From contig NZ_JAUSZI010000002.1 of NCBI RefSeq assembly GCF_030817415.1, positions 4,402,001-4,466,000 of the forward strand: a stretch of 64,000 bases of DNA, written 5' to 3'. This document shows positions 42,234 to 51,959 of this stretch, piece after piece. The notes under the pieces are model-generated. The model was given only the letters and a program-made list of their open reading frames with translations, had not been told where the DNA came from and ran no database searches. Each line of letters starts with the position of its first letter. Position 1 is the first letter of the stretch. Both the position numbers and the translations under genes were made by a program. Origin of the DNA: Streptomyces umbrinus (lineage in GTDB: Bacteria > Actinomycetota > Actinomycetes > Streptomycetales > Streptomycetaceae).

Positions 42234-44351
42234 ATGACGACCGAGCCTCTCTCCTTTCCCCGCCGGCAGGCGCGCACCCTGCGCTTCACGCTCGGCGCGC
42301 CCCGTGCGTTCACCGTGGCGCCCGACGGTTCCCGTGTCGTGTACCTGCGGTCCTCGTCCGGTACGGACCGGGCGAACCAGCTGTGGGTTCTCGACGTGGC
42401 GGACGGCGAGGAACGTCCCGCCGCCGATCCGGGGGCGCTGCTCGGAGGCTCCTCGGAGCGGCTGTCGGCCGCCGAGCGGGCCCGGCGCGAGCGCAGCCGC
42501 GAGGGCGGGGCGGGCATCGTCGGCTATGCCACCGACGCGGCCGTGGAGTTGGCGTCCTTCGCCCTGTCGGGACGGCTGTTCACCGCGGAGCTGCGGGCGG
42601 GCACGGCACGTGAACTGCGGGTTCCCGGGCCCGTGCTGGACCCCCGCCCGTCCCCCGACGGACGGCTCGTCGCGTACGTCTCCGGGGGCGCCCTGAGGGT
42701 CGTCGGCGCCGAGGGGGAGGACGACAGGGCGCTCGTGGAGCCGGAGTCCGACACGGTCGCCTACGGTCTCGCCGAGTTCATCGCGGCCGAGGAGATGGGC
42801 CGTTCGCGCGGTTTCTGGTGGTCGCCGGAGTCGGACCGGCTGCTGGTCGCCCGGGCCGACGACGCCCCCGTACGCCGCTGGTGGATCTCCGATCCGGCGC
42901 ATCCCGAGCGGGATCCGCAGCAGGTCGCCTATCCGGCGGCCGGGACGGACAACGCCGAGGTGCGGCTCTTCGTGATCGGACTCGAAGGGGCGCGCACGGA
43001 GGTCGCGTGGGACCGGGCGCGCTACCCCTACCTCGCGCGGGTGCACTGGTCCGCGGCCGGAGCGCCGCTGCTGCTCGTCCAGACGCGCGACCAGAAGAGC
43101 CAGCTCTATCTGGCCGTCGACCCGGACACCGGGGCGACCCGGATGGTGCACGCGGACGAAGATCCACAATGGCTTGATCTTTTCCCCGGGGTACCGAGCT
43201 GGAGCCCGAGCGGACAGCTCGTGCGGATCGCCGACGAGGGCGGGGCGCGCGTGCTCGCGGTCGGCGAACGCCCGTTGACGGGACCGCAGTTGCATGTGCG
43301 AGCGGTGCTCGACGTGTCGGACGACGACGTGCTGGTCTCCGCGTCGGCCGGTGCTGCGGCGGCCGCCCCGGAGATCGGCGAGGTGCACGTCTACCGGGTC
43401 AACGACCTTGGTGTGGAACGGATTTCGCAGGAACCCGGCGTCCACTCGGCGGTCCGCGCGGGCGGTGTGACCGTGCTCGTGTCGGCCGTGCCCGACCGGC
43501 CGGGCGCCCAGGTACAGGTGCTGCGCGACGGCAAGTCCGCGGCGACCGTGACGTCGTACGCCGAACACCCCGGACTGAGCCCGCGCGTGACGCTCACGGA
43601 GGCGGGCGAGCGCCGTGTGCCGTGCGCCGTTCTGCTCCCCACGGGCTACACCGACGGTCCGCTGCCGGTGCTGATGGACCCGTACGGCGGACCGCACGGG
43701 CAGCGTGTGCTGGCCGCGCACAACCCATATCTGACCTCGCAGTGGTTCGCCGACCAGGGGTTCGCCGTGATCGTCGCGGACGGGCGGGGCATGCCGGGCC
43801 GCTCACCGGCCTGGGAGAAGTCGATCAAGGACGATCTCGCGGCGGTCGTCCTCGACGACCAGATCCACGCGCTCCGGGCGCTCGCCGAACGCTTCCCGCT
43901 GGACCTGGACCGGGTGGCGATCCGCGGCTGGTCGTTCGGCGGCTATCTCGCGGGGCTCGCGGTGCTGCGCCGCCCGGACGTCTTCCACGCGGGCGTGGTG
44001 GGCGCGCCGGTGACGGACCAGCGGCTGTACGACACCCACTACACCGAGCGGTATCTGGGCGACCCCAACACCCAGCCGGAGGTGTACGCGGCGAACTCGC
44101 TGATCGACGACGACGGTCTGGTGGGGGCGGCCGAACCGGCCCGGCCGATGATGATCGTGCACGGTCTCGCCGACGACAACGTGGTGGTCGCGCACTCGCT
44201 GCGGCTGTCCTCCGCACTGCTGGCCGCGGGCCGTCCGCACGAGGTGCTGCCGCTGTCGGGGGTCACGCACATGACCCCGCAGGAGCAGGTCGCGGAGAAT
44301 CTCCTGCTGCTCCAGGTGGACTTCCTACGGCGCGCTCTCAAACTGGGCTGA
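42234..44351 (+). CDS. S9 family (DPP IV-like) serine peptidase
   Basis: 705 residues from ATG 42234. An N-terminal beta-propeller (RFTLGAPRAFTVAPDGSRVVYL and later YGLAEFIAAEEMGRSRGFWWSPESDRLLVARAD) is followed by an alpha/beta hydrolase domain with catalytic Ser in IRGWSFGGYLAG, Asp in VHGLADDNV and His in SGVTHMTP. The EE pair in FIAAEEMGR binds the substrate amino terminus in DPP IV enzymes, so dipeptidyl peptidase activity is likely. No signal peptide is present, so it is cytoplasmic. The gene directly precedes the 3' end of a peptide-import operon on the other strand. Confidence 0.92.
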   Translation: MTTEPLSFPRRQARTLRFTLGAPRAFTVAPDGSRVVYLRSSSGTDRANQLWVLDVADGEERPAADPGALLGGSSERLSAAERARRERSREGGAGIVGYATDAAVELASFALSGRLFTAELRAGTARELRVPGPVLDPRPSPDGRLVAYVSGGALRVVGAEGEDDRALVEPESDTVAYGLAEFIAAEEMGRSRGFWWSPESDRLLVARADDAPVRRWWISDPAHPERDPQQVAYPAAGTDNAEVRLFVIGLEGARTEVAWDRARYPYLARVHWSAAGAPLLLVQTRDQKSQLYLAVDPDTGATRMVHADEDPQWLDLFPGVPSWSPSGQLVRIADEGGARVLAVGERPLTGPQLHVRAVLDVSDDDVLVSASAGAAAAAPEIGEVHVYRVNDLGVERISQEPGVHSAVRAGGVTVLVSAVPDRPGAQVQVLRDGKSAATVTSYAEHPGLSPRVTLTEAGERRVPCAVLLPTGYTDGPLPVLMDPYGGPHGQRVLAAHNPYLTSQWFADQGFAVIVADGRGMPGRSPAWEKSIKDDLAAVVLDDQIHALRALAERFPLDLDRVAIRGWSFGGYLAGLAVLRRPDVFHAGVVGAPVTDQRLYDTHYTERYLGDPNTQPEVYAANSLIDDDGLVGAAEPARPMMIVHGLADDNVVVAHSLRLSSALLAAGRPHEVLPLSGVTHMTPQEQVAENLLLLQVDFLRRALKLG

Positions 44352-44599
44352 ACAGCGATACTCCACCGAGCACAGCAACCATCCATTGAGGAACCACGAC
44401 GAAGCACCAGCCAGGTCCGCGAGAGCGGCGCCGGTTCAGGCACAAAGGGGGCGTGCGACCGGCCGGGGAGACATGGCGCGCCCCGGCCGGTCTACGGCAC
44501 CCGCACGGCCGTACGCTGTTCAGACTGACGCGTCCGTATATCGGTATCGGGTCGGTGAAGTTGCCTGCGTGTTAACGAAGTTGATGCGCATTTGTCATG
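44352..44599. terminator. Convergent gap with a 12-bp hairpin
   Basis: GACCGGCCGGGG (44457-44468) pairs with CCCCGGCCGGTC (44481-44492), about 105 bp after the peptidase stop. The rest (44520-44599) is lower in G+C, contains GTTAACGAAGTTGATGCGC, and shows no gene. Confidence 0.65.
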
Positions 44600-45700
44600 C
44601 TATTTCACGTCGTCCGTGGGCTCGTCCTGGATCTTGTCCGTGGGCCCCTTCGGGCTCTCGTCCGTCGGCTCCTCCGGTGGGACCACCTGCTTCTCCTCCG
44701 CGAAGTGGCACGCCGAGTCGTGGGCCGCGGGACCGGCCGCCTCGTGCCGGAACTCCGCGGGCACCGCGAGCAGCGGCACCTCCAGGGCGCAGCGCTCCTG
44801 GGCCTTCCAGCAGCGGGTGCGGAAGCGGCAGCCGGAGGGGATGTTCGCCGGTGACGGCACGTCGCCGAAGAGGATGATCCGCTCCCGGTGCTCTCGGGCC
44901 TCCGGGTCCGGGACGGGCACGGCGGACAGCAGGGCCTGTGTATAAGGATGCGTCGGGTGGTCGTAGATCTCGGCGTCCCTGCCGATCTCCACGATCCGCC
45001 CGAGGTACATCACCCCGACCCGGTCGGAGATGTGCCGCACGATCGAGAGGTCGTGCGCGATGAACACGTACGACAGGTCGAACTCGCTCTGGAGCCGGTC
45101 CATCAGGTTGATGACCTGGGCCTGCACCGACACGTCGAGGGCGGACACCGGCTCGTCGGCGACGATGATCTCGGGGCGCAGGGCCAGTCCGCGCGCGATG
45201 CCGATGCGCTGGCGCTGGCCGCCGGAGAACTGGTGCGGATAGCGGTTGATGTACTCCGGGTTGAGCCCGACCACGTCCAGCAGGTCCTGGACCTTCCGGC
45301 GCCGGTCGCCCTTCGGCGCGACCTCGGGGTGGATCTCGTACGGCTCCCCGATGATGTCGCCGACGGTCATGCGCGGGTTGAGCGAGGTGTACGGGTCCTG
45401 GAAGACCATCTGGATGTTGCGGCGGACGGCCTTCAGGGCGCGGCCGGAGAGCCTGGTGACGTCCTCGCCCTTGTACGCGATCTCGCCGGCCGTCGGCTTC
45501 TCCAGGTTGACCAGCATCTTGGCGACCGTGGACTTGCCGCAGCCGGACTCGCCGACGATGCCGAGGGTCTCGCCCGCGGCGAGTTCGAAGTCGACGCCGT
45601 CGACGGCCTTCACCGCGCCGATCTGTTTCCTGAAGACGATGCCCTGGGTGAGCGGGTAGTGCTTGACCAGGCCCCGCACCTGGAGGATCGGCTCAGCCAT
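44600..45700 (-). CDS. Oligopeptide ABC importer ATPase (DppF/OppF type), operon 1
   Basis: 366 residues. Walker [10 protein letters not shown], signature [17 protein letters not shown], Walker [19 protein letters not shown] and H-loop IAHDLSIV are intact. The C-terminal oligo_HPY segment [17 protein letters not shown] carries the cysteines proposed to hold an Fe-S cluster in DppD/F proteins. The tail is charged with repeats of EPTD/GPTD type. It starts at ATG 45700, eight bp inside the DppD gene. It is last in the operon SBP-permease-permease-ATPase-ATPase. Confidence 0.94.
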   Translation of the reverse strand: MAEPILQVRGLVKHYPLTQGIVFRKQIGAVKAVDGVDFELAAGETLGIVGESGCGKSTVAKMLVNLEKPTAGEIAYKGEDVTRLSGRALKAVRRNIQMVFQDPYTSLNPRMTVGDIIGEPYEIHPEVAPKGDRRRKVQDLLDVVGLNPEYINRYPHQFSGGQRQRIGIARGLALRPEIIVADEPVSALDVSVQAQVINLMDRLQSEFDLSYVFIAHDLSIVRHISDRVGVMYLGRIVEIGRDAEIYDHPTHPYTQALLSAVPVPDPEAREHRERIILFGDVPSPANIPSGCRFRTRCWKAQERCALEVPLLAVPAEFRHEAAGPAAHDSACHFAEEKQVVPPEEPTDESPKGPTDKIQDEPTDDVK

Positions 45701-46685
45701 GGAGGCACTCCCGCCAGAAGTGGCAGGCGCTCACGCGGTCCGTGCCCGCCTCGGTCACCTCGTACAGCGGCGGTACGTCGGTCCGGCAGACGTCCTGGGC
45801 CAGTGGGCAGCGCGGGTTGAAGGCGCAGCCGGGCGGGATGTGCATGAGGTTCGGCGGCAGGCCCTTGATGGCGTACAGCTCCTTGCCCTTCTGGTCGAGC
45901 CGCGGGATCGACTCCAGGAGGCCCTTCGTGTACGGGTGCGCGGGGGCCTTGTAGATGTCGTGGACCGGGGCGGACTCGACGATCCGGCCCGCGTACATCA
46001 CGGCGATCCGGTCGGCGACGTCCGCGACCACACCGAGGTCGTGGGTGATGAGGATGAGCCCCATGTTGAGCTCGCGCTGGAGCTCGGCGAGGAGGTCCAT
46101 GACCTGGGCCTGGACGGTGACGTCGAGGGCGGTGGTGGGTTCGTCGGCGATGATCAGGTCCGGTTCGAGGGCCAGCGCCATGGCGATCATGATGCGCTGG
46201 CGCATTCCGCCGGAGAACTGGTGAGGGTAGTCGCCGACCCGGGCGGCCGCGGCCGGGATGCGCACCCGCTCCATCAGCTCGATCGCCTTGGCCTTGGCGG
46301 CCTTCCTGGACATGCCCTGGTGGACGGTGAACATCTCGCCGAGCTGGGCGCCGACGCTGAGCACCGGGTTCAGGGACGACAGCGCGTCCTGGAAGATCAT
46401 CGCCATCCGGGCGCCGCGGACCTTGCGCCGCTCCTCCTCCCTGAACTTCAGGAGGTCCTCGCCCTGGAAGAGGATCTCGCCCGCGGTGATCTTCCCGGGC
46501 GGTGTGTCGAGGATGCCCATGATCGCCTGGGCGGTCACGGACTTGCCGGAGCCGGACTCGCCGAGCACGGCGAGCGTCTCGCCCTCGTCGACGCTGTAGG
46601 AGACGCCGTTGACGGCCTTGGCCACCCCGTCCCTGGTCCTGAACTCCACGTGCAGATCGCGCACTTCGAGCAGCACGGCGGTCAC
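45693..46685 (-). CDS. Oligopeptide ABC importer ATPase (DppD/OppD type), operon 1
   Basis: 330 residues from GTG 46685 (VTAVLLEVRDLHVEF), overlapping the permease stop as GTGA. Walker A is GESGSGKSV, the signature [20 protein letters not shown] and Walker [19 protein letters not shown]. The C-terminal HPY motif is PPGCAFNPRCPLAQDVC. It pairs with the downstream DppF-type subunit to energise peptide uptake. Confidence 0.94.
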   Translation of the reverse strand: MTAVLLEVRDLHVEFRTRDGVAKAVNGVSYSVDEGETLAVLGESGSGKSVTAQAIMGILDTPPGKITAGEILFQGEDLLKFREEERRKVRGARMAMIFQDALSSLNPVLSVGAQLGEMFTVHQGMSRKAAKAKAIELMERVRIPAAAARVGDYPHQFSGGMRQRIMIAMALALEPDLIIADEPTTALDVTVQAQVMDLLAELQRELNMGLILITHDLGVVADVADRIAVMYAGRIVESAPVHDIYKAPAHPYTKGLLESIPRLDQKGKELYAIKGLPPNLMHIPPGCAFNPRCPLAQDVCRTDVPPLYEVTEAGTDRVSACHFWRECLHG

Positions 46686-47722
46686 CTCAGCTTCGGGTCG
46701 AGGGCGTCGCGCACCGCGTCGCCGAGCATGATGAACGCGAGGACGGTGACGGCGAGGGCCCCGGCCGGCCACAGGAGCGCGTGCGGCGCCGTGCGGATGT
46801 ACTGGGACGCCGAGGAGATGTCGATGCCCCAGCTCACGGTGGGCGGCTTCAGCCCGACGCCGAGGTACGAGAGGGTCGCCTCCAGCGAGATGTACGTACC
46901 GAGCGCGATGGTCGCCACGACGATGACCGGGGCGATGGCGTTGGGCGTGATGTGCCGCAGCATCATCCGGGAGTTGGAGGCGCCGAGCGCCCGGGCCGCC
47001 TGGACGTAGTCGTTCTGCTTGGTGGTGATGACGGATCCCCGGGCGATACGGGAGATCTGCGGCCAGCCCAGCAGCACCATGAACCCGATCACCGGCCAGA
47101 CCGTGGAGCTGGTGACGACGGACAGCAGCACCAGACCGCCGAGGACGACGGGGATCGCGAAGAAGATGTCGGTGATCCGGGACAGGACCGCGTCCCCCGA
47201 CCCGCCGAAGAACCCGGCGAGCCCGCCGAGCACCGAGCCGAGGATCGCGACCCCGAGCGTGGCGCACACACCGACGGTGACGGAGACCCGGGCCCCGTAC
47301 ACCGTGCGGGTGTAGACGTCGCAGCCCTGGCCGTTGAAGCCGAAGGGGTGTCCGGGCTGGGAGCCCTCCTGGGCCTTGGCGAGGTCGCACTTGAGCGGGT
47401 TCTGGGTGGCGATCACCCCCGGCCACAGGGAGATGAAGACCAGGAACAGGATGATGAGCGCCGAGATGATGAAGACGGGGTTGCGGCGCAGGTCGCGCCA
47501 GGCGTCGGACCAGAGGGAGCGTGCCCGTCCGCCGGAGGCGGCTGATGAATCCAGCTCGGACGGGTCCGTGCCGTCCGGGCCGCCCGGGCGCTTCTCCAGG
47601 GTCGTGGCCTCCGCCGTGGCCAGGTCCATCGCGCCGCCCATGCCCGTCGCGGCGATGGCGCCGTCCTCCGCGGCGCGGCCCCCGCCCGACAGATGAGGTT
47701 CCCGCGGCATCGGTTCAGGCAT
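46682..47722 (-). CDS. Oligopeptide ABC permease (DppC type), operon 1
   Basis: 346 residues. A cytoplasmic N-terminal extension of about 75 residues (Gly/Ala/Pro-rich) precedes six membrane helices. The DppC-type extracytoplasmic loop after TM1 contains HPFGFNGQGCDVYTRTVYGAR, and the EAA loop is DYVQAARALGASNSRMMLRHITPN. It ends in LGDAVRDALDPKLR, the normal family terminus. The ATG at 47722 overlaps the upstream permease by 8 bp. Confidence 0.93.
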   Translation of the reverse strand: MPEPMPREPHLSGGGRAAEDGAIAATGMGGAMDLATAEATTLEKRPGGPDGTDPSELDSSAASGGRARSLWSDAWRDLRRNPVFIISALIILFLVFISLWPGVIATQNPLKCDLAKAQEGSQPGHPFGFNGQGCDVYTRTVYGARVSVTVGVCATLGVAILGSVLGGLAGFFGGSGDAVLSRITDIFFAIPVVLGGLVLLSVVTSSTVWPVIGFMVLLGWPQISRIARGSVITTKQNDYVQAARALGASNSRMMLRHITPNAIAPVIVVATIALGTYISLEATLSYLGVGLKPPTVSWGIDISSASQYIRTAPHALLWPAGALAVTVLAFIMLGDAVRDALDPKLR

Positions 47723-48638
47723 AGCGGATCCTCGGGTCGAGTACGGCGTACAGGAGGTCGACCAGCAGGTTGGCCACCAGGAAGACGAGGACCAGGACGG
47801 TCACGAAACCGACGACGGTCTGGGTGTTCTGGCGCAGGATGCCCTGGTAGAGCTGGAAGCCGACGCCGTGGATGTTGAAGATGCGCTCGGTGACGATCGC
47901 GCCGCCCATCAGCGCGCCGATGTCGGTGCCGATGAAGGTGACGACCGGGATCAGCGAGTTGCGCAGCAGATGCCGGGTGATGACCCGCCGCCGGGGAAGC
48001 CCCTTGGCGACGGCCGTACGGACGTAGTCGGCGCGCCGGTTCTCCGCGATGGAGGTGCGGGTCAGCCGGGTCACGTACGCGAGGGAGACGGACGCGAGCA
48101 CCAGGCCCGGCACGATCAGCTCGTCGAAGGGGGCCTCCGGGGAGACGGACGGACTGATCCAGCCCCATTCGACGCCCAGCAGCAGCTGGAGCAGCAGACC
48201 GGTGACGAAGGTCGGCACGGAGATGACGACGAGGGTGACCAGCAGGACGCCGGTGTCGACGGGACGGCCGCGGCGCAGTCCGGTGACGACGCCGAGTGTG
48301 ATGCCGATGACGATCTCGAAGAGGATCGCCACGATCGTGAGCCGGATGGTGACCGGGAAGGCGCTCGCCATCAGCTCGGTGACCTCCTGACCGTTGAACG
48401 CGGTGCCGAAGTCGCCGGTGAAGACGTTGCCCATGTACGTCACGTATTGCTGCCACAGGGGCTTGTCGAGGCCGAACTCCTTGCGCAGCTGGGTGGCCGT
48501 CGCGGGGTCGCACTGCCGGTCGCCGCACAGGCCCGCGATGGGGTCGCCCATCACGTTCACCATCAGGAAGATCAACAGGGTGGCGCCGAAGAAGACCGGG
48601 ATCATCTGCAGCAGACGCCGGATCACATACCGTCCCAT
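47715..48638 (-). CDS. Oligopeptide ABC permease (DppB type), operon 1
   Basis: 307 residues from ATG 48638, with GGAG upstream. The start MGRYVIRRLLQMIPVFFGATLLIF is the usual DppB opening. The EAA loop is DYVRTAVAKGLPRRRVITRHLLRN, and the end DLLYAVLDPRIRYA is standard. The loop ALCGDRQCDPATA, near residues 37-48, contains two cysteines seen in actinobacterial members. It is 54 bp after the binding-protein stop. Confidence 0.93.
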   Translation of the reverse strand: MGRYVIRRLLQMIPVFFGATLLIFLMVNVMGDPIAGLCGDRQCDPATATQLRKEFGLDKPLWQQYVTYMGNVFTGDFGTAFNGQEVTELMASAFPVTIRLTIVAILFEIVIGITLGVVTGLRRGRPVDTGVLLVTLVVISVPTFVTGLLLQLLLGVEWGWISPSVSPEAPFDELIVPGLVLASVSLAYVTRLTRTSIAENRRADYVRTAVAKGLPRRRVITRHLLRNSLIPVVTFIGTDIGALMGGAIVTERIFNIHGVGFQLYQGILRQNTQTVVGFVTVLVLVFLVANLLVDLLYAVLDPRIRYA

Positions 48639-48692
48639 GAGGGCTCCGGAGGTAGGCGGGGGCACCCGAGTGTCGACGGGTGCCCCCGCGGC

Positions 48693-50330
48693 TCAGCTGA
48701 CCTTGATCTCGTTGTAGACGGGGACGCTGAACTGGTTGAGCGCCACGTCGGAGACCCGCTCCGAGTAGCCGGCGCTGCCGTTCTGGTACCAGAGCGGGAT
48801 GGCGCCCATGTCGTCCCGCAGGACCTCCTCGGCCTGCTGGAAGAGGTCGACGGCCTTGGCCTGGTCGGTCTCCGCGTTGGCCTCGTTCACGAGCTTGTCG
48901 AACTCGGCGCTGGTCCACTTGCCGTCGTTGGACGAGGCGTTGGTGTAGTACAGCGGCTGCAGGAAGTTCTGGATCAGCGGGTAGTCCATCTGCCAGCCGG
49001 CCCGGAAGGGGCCGGACATCTTGGACTGGGTGATCTGGTTGCGGAAGTCGGCGAAGGTGCCGATGGGGTTGCCGACGCAGGCCTTGTCGTTGTCCAGCGC
49101 GTTGTTGACGGAGTTGCAGACGGCGTCCACCCACTCCTTGTGGGAGCCGGTGTCCGCGTTGTACGAGATCTTGACCTGGCCGCCGGGCAGCCCGCCGCCC
49201 TCCTCGATCAGCTTCTTGGCCTCGTCGGGGTCGTACTCGCAGGCGTCACCGCACAGCCCCTCCTTGAAGCCGCCGGCCTCGCCGAGGACGGGCGAGGTCC
49301 AGTCGGTCGCGGGTGTGCGCGTCTTCTGGAAGATGGTCTCGGTGATCTGATCGCGGTCGATGGCCCGGGACAGGCCCGTGCGGACCTTCTCCATGCCGTC
49401 CTTGTCCCAGGCCTTGTCGTAGAACGGGAAGGCGAGGGTCTGGATGATGCCGGCGGGCGTGTTGATGTACCGGTCGCCGAGGTCGCTCTTGGCGTTCTTG
49501 AGCTGGGAGGCGGGCACGTCGTCGACGAGGTCGAGGTTGCCGGCCATCAGGTCCGTGTAGGCGGTGTTGTTGTCGGTGTAGACCTTGAGGTCCACGCCGC
49601 CGTTCTGCGCCTTGTCCTCGCCCGGGTACTGCGCCCACGCGCGCATCTTCATCACCGAGCCCTTGGCGTACGAGTCGACGGTGTACGGGCCGTTGCCGAC
49701 CGGCTCGTTCAGCCAGGCCGCGTGGTCGTCGAAGAACGCCTTCGGCAGCGGGGAGAAGGCCGAGTAGCCCAGGGTGTCGGGGAAGGTCGAGAACTTCTGG
49801 TTGAGCTTGACCGTGAAGGTGTTGTCGCCGGTGATCTTGAGGCCGGAGAGGGTGTCGGTCGTCTGCTTGCTGCCGTCCTCCGGGTGCACCTTGTCGTAGC
49901 CGTCGATGTACCCGAAGAAGTACGCGTTCTTCTGGTTGTTCTTGAGGCTGGCGCCGTAGTTCCAGGCGTCCACGAACGACTTGGCGGTGACGGCCTCGCC
50001 GTTGCTGAACTTCCAGCCGCTCTTGACGGTGACGGTGAAGTTCGTCGAGTCCGAGGTCTCGATCTTCTCGGCGAGCATGTCGTTGGCCTTGCCGGTCTTG
50101 GCGTCGTAGCGCTTGAGACCGCGGAAGAGCATGTCGAGGACCTTGCCGCCCTGCACCTCGTTGGTGTTGGCCGGCTCCAGGGGATTCTGCGGGTCGCCCC
50201 ACGAGGAGCTCACGATGCCGGAGCCGTCGCCGCCGCCGCTGTCGCCGCCCCCGTCGTCCCCGCAGGCCGTCGCGGCGAGAGCTACCGCCGCCGCGCATGC
50301 GGCCCATCTGGCGTGCGTGGCTCCACGCAT
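48693..50330 (-). CDS. Oligopeptide-binding lipoprotein, operon 1
   Basis: 545 residues from ATG 50330, with AGGAGG upstream. The signal peptide ends in a lipobox LAATAC (Cys at about 22), then a Gly/Asp-rich linker. The mature part is a DppA/OppA-type SBP_bac_5 domain: LFRGLKRYD, FTVTVKSGWKFSNGEAVTAKSFVDAW, VGNGPYTVDSYAKGS and GMEKVRTGLSRAIDRDQI. It captures oligopeptides outside the membrane. It is the first gene of operon 1 and divergent from operon 2 across a 485-bp control region. Confidence 0.94.
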   Translation of the reverse strand: MRGATHARWAACAAAVALAATACGDDGGGDSGGGDGSGIVSSSWGDPQNPLEPANTNEVQGGKVLDMLFRGLKRYDAKTGKANDMLAEKIETSDSTNFTVTVKSGWKFSNGEAVTAKSFVDAWNYGASLKNNQKNAYFFGYIDGYDKVHPEDGSKQTTDTLSGLKITGDNTFTVKLNQKFSTFPDTLGYSAFSPLPKAFFDDHAAWLNEPVGNGPYTVDSYAKGSVMKMRAWAQYPGEDKAQNGGVDLKVYTDNNTAYTDLMAGNLDLVDDVPASQLKNAKSDLGDRYINTPAGIIQTLAFPFYDKAWDKDGMEKVRTGLSRAIDRDQITETIFQKTRTPATDWTSPVLGEAGGFKEGLCGDACEYDPDEAKKLIEEGGGLPGGQVKISYNADTGSHKEWVDAVCNSVNNALDNDKACVGNPIGTFADFRNQITQSKMSGPFRAGWQMDYPLIQNFLQPLYYTNASSNDGKWTSAEFDKLVNEANAETDQAKAVDLFQQAEEVLRDDMGAIPLWYQNGSAGYSERVSDVALNQFSVPVYNEIKVS

Positions 50331-50815
50331 GGAGTGCCTCCTCTTCAGTGCGCTTCCAGTGCACTTTCCGTGCGCTGTGGCTCCGGCGCGGGAGCGCTGT
50401 GCCTTCAGCGCCCAATATCGGGGCATAAGAGACTTGACGCCCATTCGTCCCACTCTTACGAGTGGGAACACCCTCCGAATGCACGTATGCCGAAACATGG
50501 CGAACCGCATATCGGACCTCGCTTTGGTCATGGCAGTACCAAGCCACGCCAAGCGGGCGGCCAGCCTCAGGTCAAACGACAAAAGACCAGATCAAAGCCG
50601 TCAACGTTTCATTGACGCTGCCTGAATGGCGTTGAAATGGTCGCGCTGAGCGCTCCGCTGGAAGTCCGGTACGCCACCTGCGGGTGGGTCGTGGCTTGTC
50701 GCGCAGTTCCCCGCGCCCCTTCGGGGCGCTGCCGAACCGCACCGGACTTCGCAGTGGACGCTCAGCCCATGGGTCGCGTCGTGCAGACCCCTCGACAGTT
50801 CGGGCCAGGAGCACC
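50331..50815. promoter_or_regulatory. Divergent control region between two peptide-transporter operons
   Basis: 485 bp, relatively AT-rich. It holds a perfect inverted repeat CCCACTC-TTAC-GAGTGGG (50449-50466) and a second one, CGTCAA-N7-TTGACG (50599-50617). Near the plus operon lies a copy of the dispersed element (50702-50720) whose tail folds as GCGCCCC-TTC-GGGGCGC (50713-50729). I could not fix -10/-35 pairs with confidence. No gene was seen. Confidence 0.5.
50702..50720 (+). repeat. Dispersed GC-rich element, copy 12
   Basis: Exact core with the GTCGTGGCTTGTCG flank, about 96 bp upstream of the operon 2 start. Unlike most copies, it lies before a gene rather than after one. Confidence 0.8.
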
Positions 50816-51847
50816 GTGACCTCGCCTACACCCTCTGCCACCACCGCACCCATGGTGGTGGCCGAAGACGCCGTACCCACGGCGCCGAAGACGCCGCCCC
50901 GAGGCGGTGACAGCCGCTCCCCCGGCCGGCTCGCCTGGCTGCGCTTCAAGCGCGACCGCACGGGCGTGGTCTCGGCCTGTGTGGTGCTGGTCTTCTTCGT
51001 CGCCGGAGTCGGCGCCCCGCTGATCGCCAAGCCGTACGGCAAGGATCCGTACACGACCTACGGCCAGAACACGGCGGGTCTGCTCAACGACTTCGGTTTC
51101 CCCGTCCGGCCCAACGGCGGCATCAGCGGCGGCTTCTGGTTCGGCGTCGAACCGCAGCTCGGGCGGGACGTCTTCACCCTGCTGCTCTACGGCATCCGCA
51201 ACTCGCTGCTGATCGCCACGGTGACGACCCTGCTGGTCACCTTCCTCGGCATCGTCGTCGGGCTCACGGCCGGCTATCTCGGCGGCCGTACCGACTACCT
51301 GGTCGGCAGGGTCATCGACATCCTGCTGGCCTTCCCCTCCACGCTCTTCTTCATCGCCTTCTGGCCCGTGATGATCTCGATCCTCGTCTCGCCGGAGGAC
51401 GCCACCCCGACCTGGCTCACGGTGGTCAGCCTGATCTCGGTGATGACCGCGTTCGGATGGGCGCCGATCGCCCGGCTGCTGCGCGGCGAGGTACTGGCCC
51501 TGCGCGAGCGGGAGTTCGTGGAGGCGTCCAAGGTGACCGGGGCGTCGCCGGCCCGGATCATCTTCAAGGAGCTGCTGCCGAACCTGTGGACGCCGATCCT
51601 CATCCAGGCGACCCTCGCGCTGCCGATGTACGTCACCACGGAGGCCGCCCTCGCCTTCCTCGGCGTGGGGCTCAGTGATCCGACGCCGGACTGGGGCGTG
51701 ATGATCCAGCGCGGGGCGCAGGTCTATCAGAACGACATCACTTACATGCTCTTTCCCGGCTTGACGATGGTGATCTTTGTGATCGCCTTCAACCTTCTTG
51801 GTGACTCCGTTCGGGATGCGCTGGATCCGAAGACCCGCCGCCGGTAG
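50816..51847 (+). CDS. Oligopeptide ABC permease (DppC type), operon 2
   Basis: 343 residues from GTG 50816, with AGGAG five to six bases upstream. A cytoplasmic N-terminus of about 45 residues precedes six helices. The family loop reads GGFWFGVEPQLGRDVFTLLLYGIRNSLLIA, and the EAA region REFVEASKVTGASPARIIFKELLPN. It ends LGDSVRDALDPKTRRR. It is the first gene of an operon with the order permease-SBP-permease-ATPase-ATPase, the BldKABCDE layout. Whether it is the functional BldK orthologue is undecided, because a paralogous operon lies to the right. Confidence 0.92.
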   Translation: MTSPTPSATTAPMVVAEDAVPTAPKTPPRGGDSRSPGRLAWLRFKRDRTGVVSACVVLVFFVAGVGAPLIAKPYGKDPYTTYGQNTAGLLNDFGFPVRPNGGISGGFWFGVEPQLGRDVFTLLLYGIRNSLLIATVTTLLVTFLGIVVGLTAGYLGGRTDYLVGRVIDILLAFPSTLFFIAFWPVMISILVSPEDATPTWLTVVSLISVMTAFGWAPIARLLRGEVLALREREFVEASKVTGASPARIIFKELLPNLWTPILIQATLALPMYVTTEAALAFLGVGLSDPTPDWGVMIQRGAQVYQNDITYMLFPGLTMVIFVIAFNLLGDSVRDALDPKTRRR

Positions 51848-51896
51848 CTCCGCTGGACATGCCGGTTTGAACCTGCGGGTTCGTTGTGGCCGGTCG

Positions 51897-51930
51897 CGCA
51901 GTTCCCCGCGCCCCTAAAGAACAGGGGCGC
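51897..51930 (+). repeat. Dispersed GC-rich element, copy 13, inside operon 2, with hairpin
   Basis: Core at 51897-51915. Its end folds with the following sequence as GCGCCCCT (51908-51915) / AGGGGCGC (51923-51930), a perfect 8-bp stem with a 7-nt loop. It sits in the 112-bp gap between the first permease and the binding-protein gene. Confidence 0.8.
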
Positions 51931-51959
51931 CCCCTCTCCCTCATTCAGGCAGGACACGC

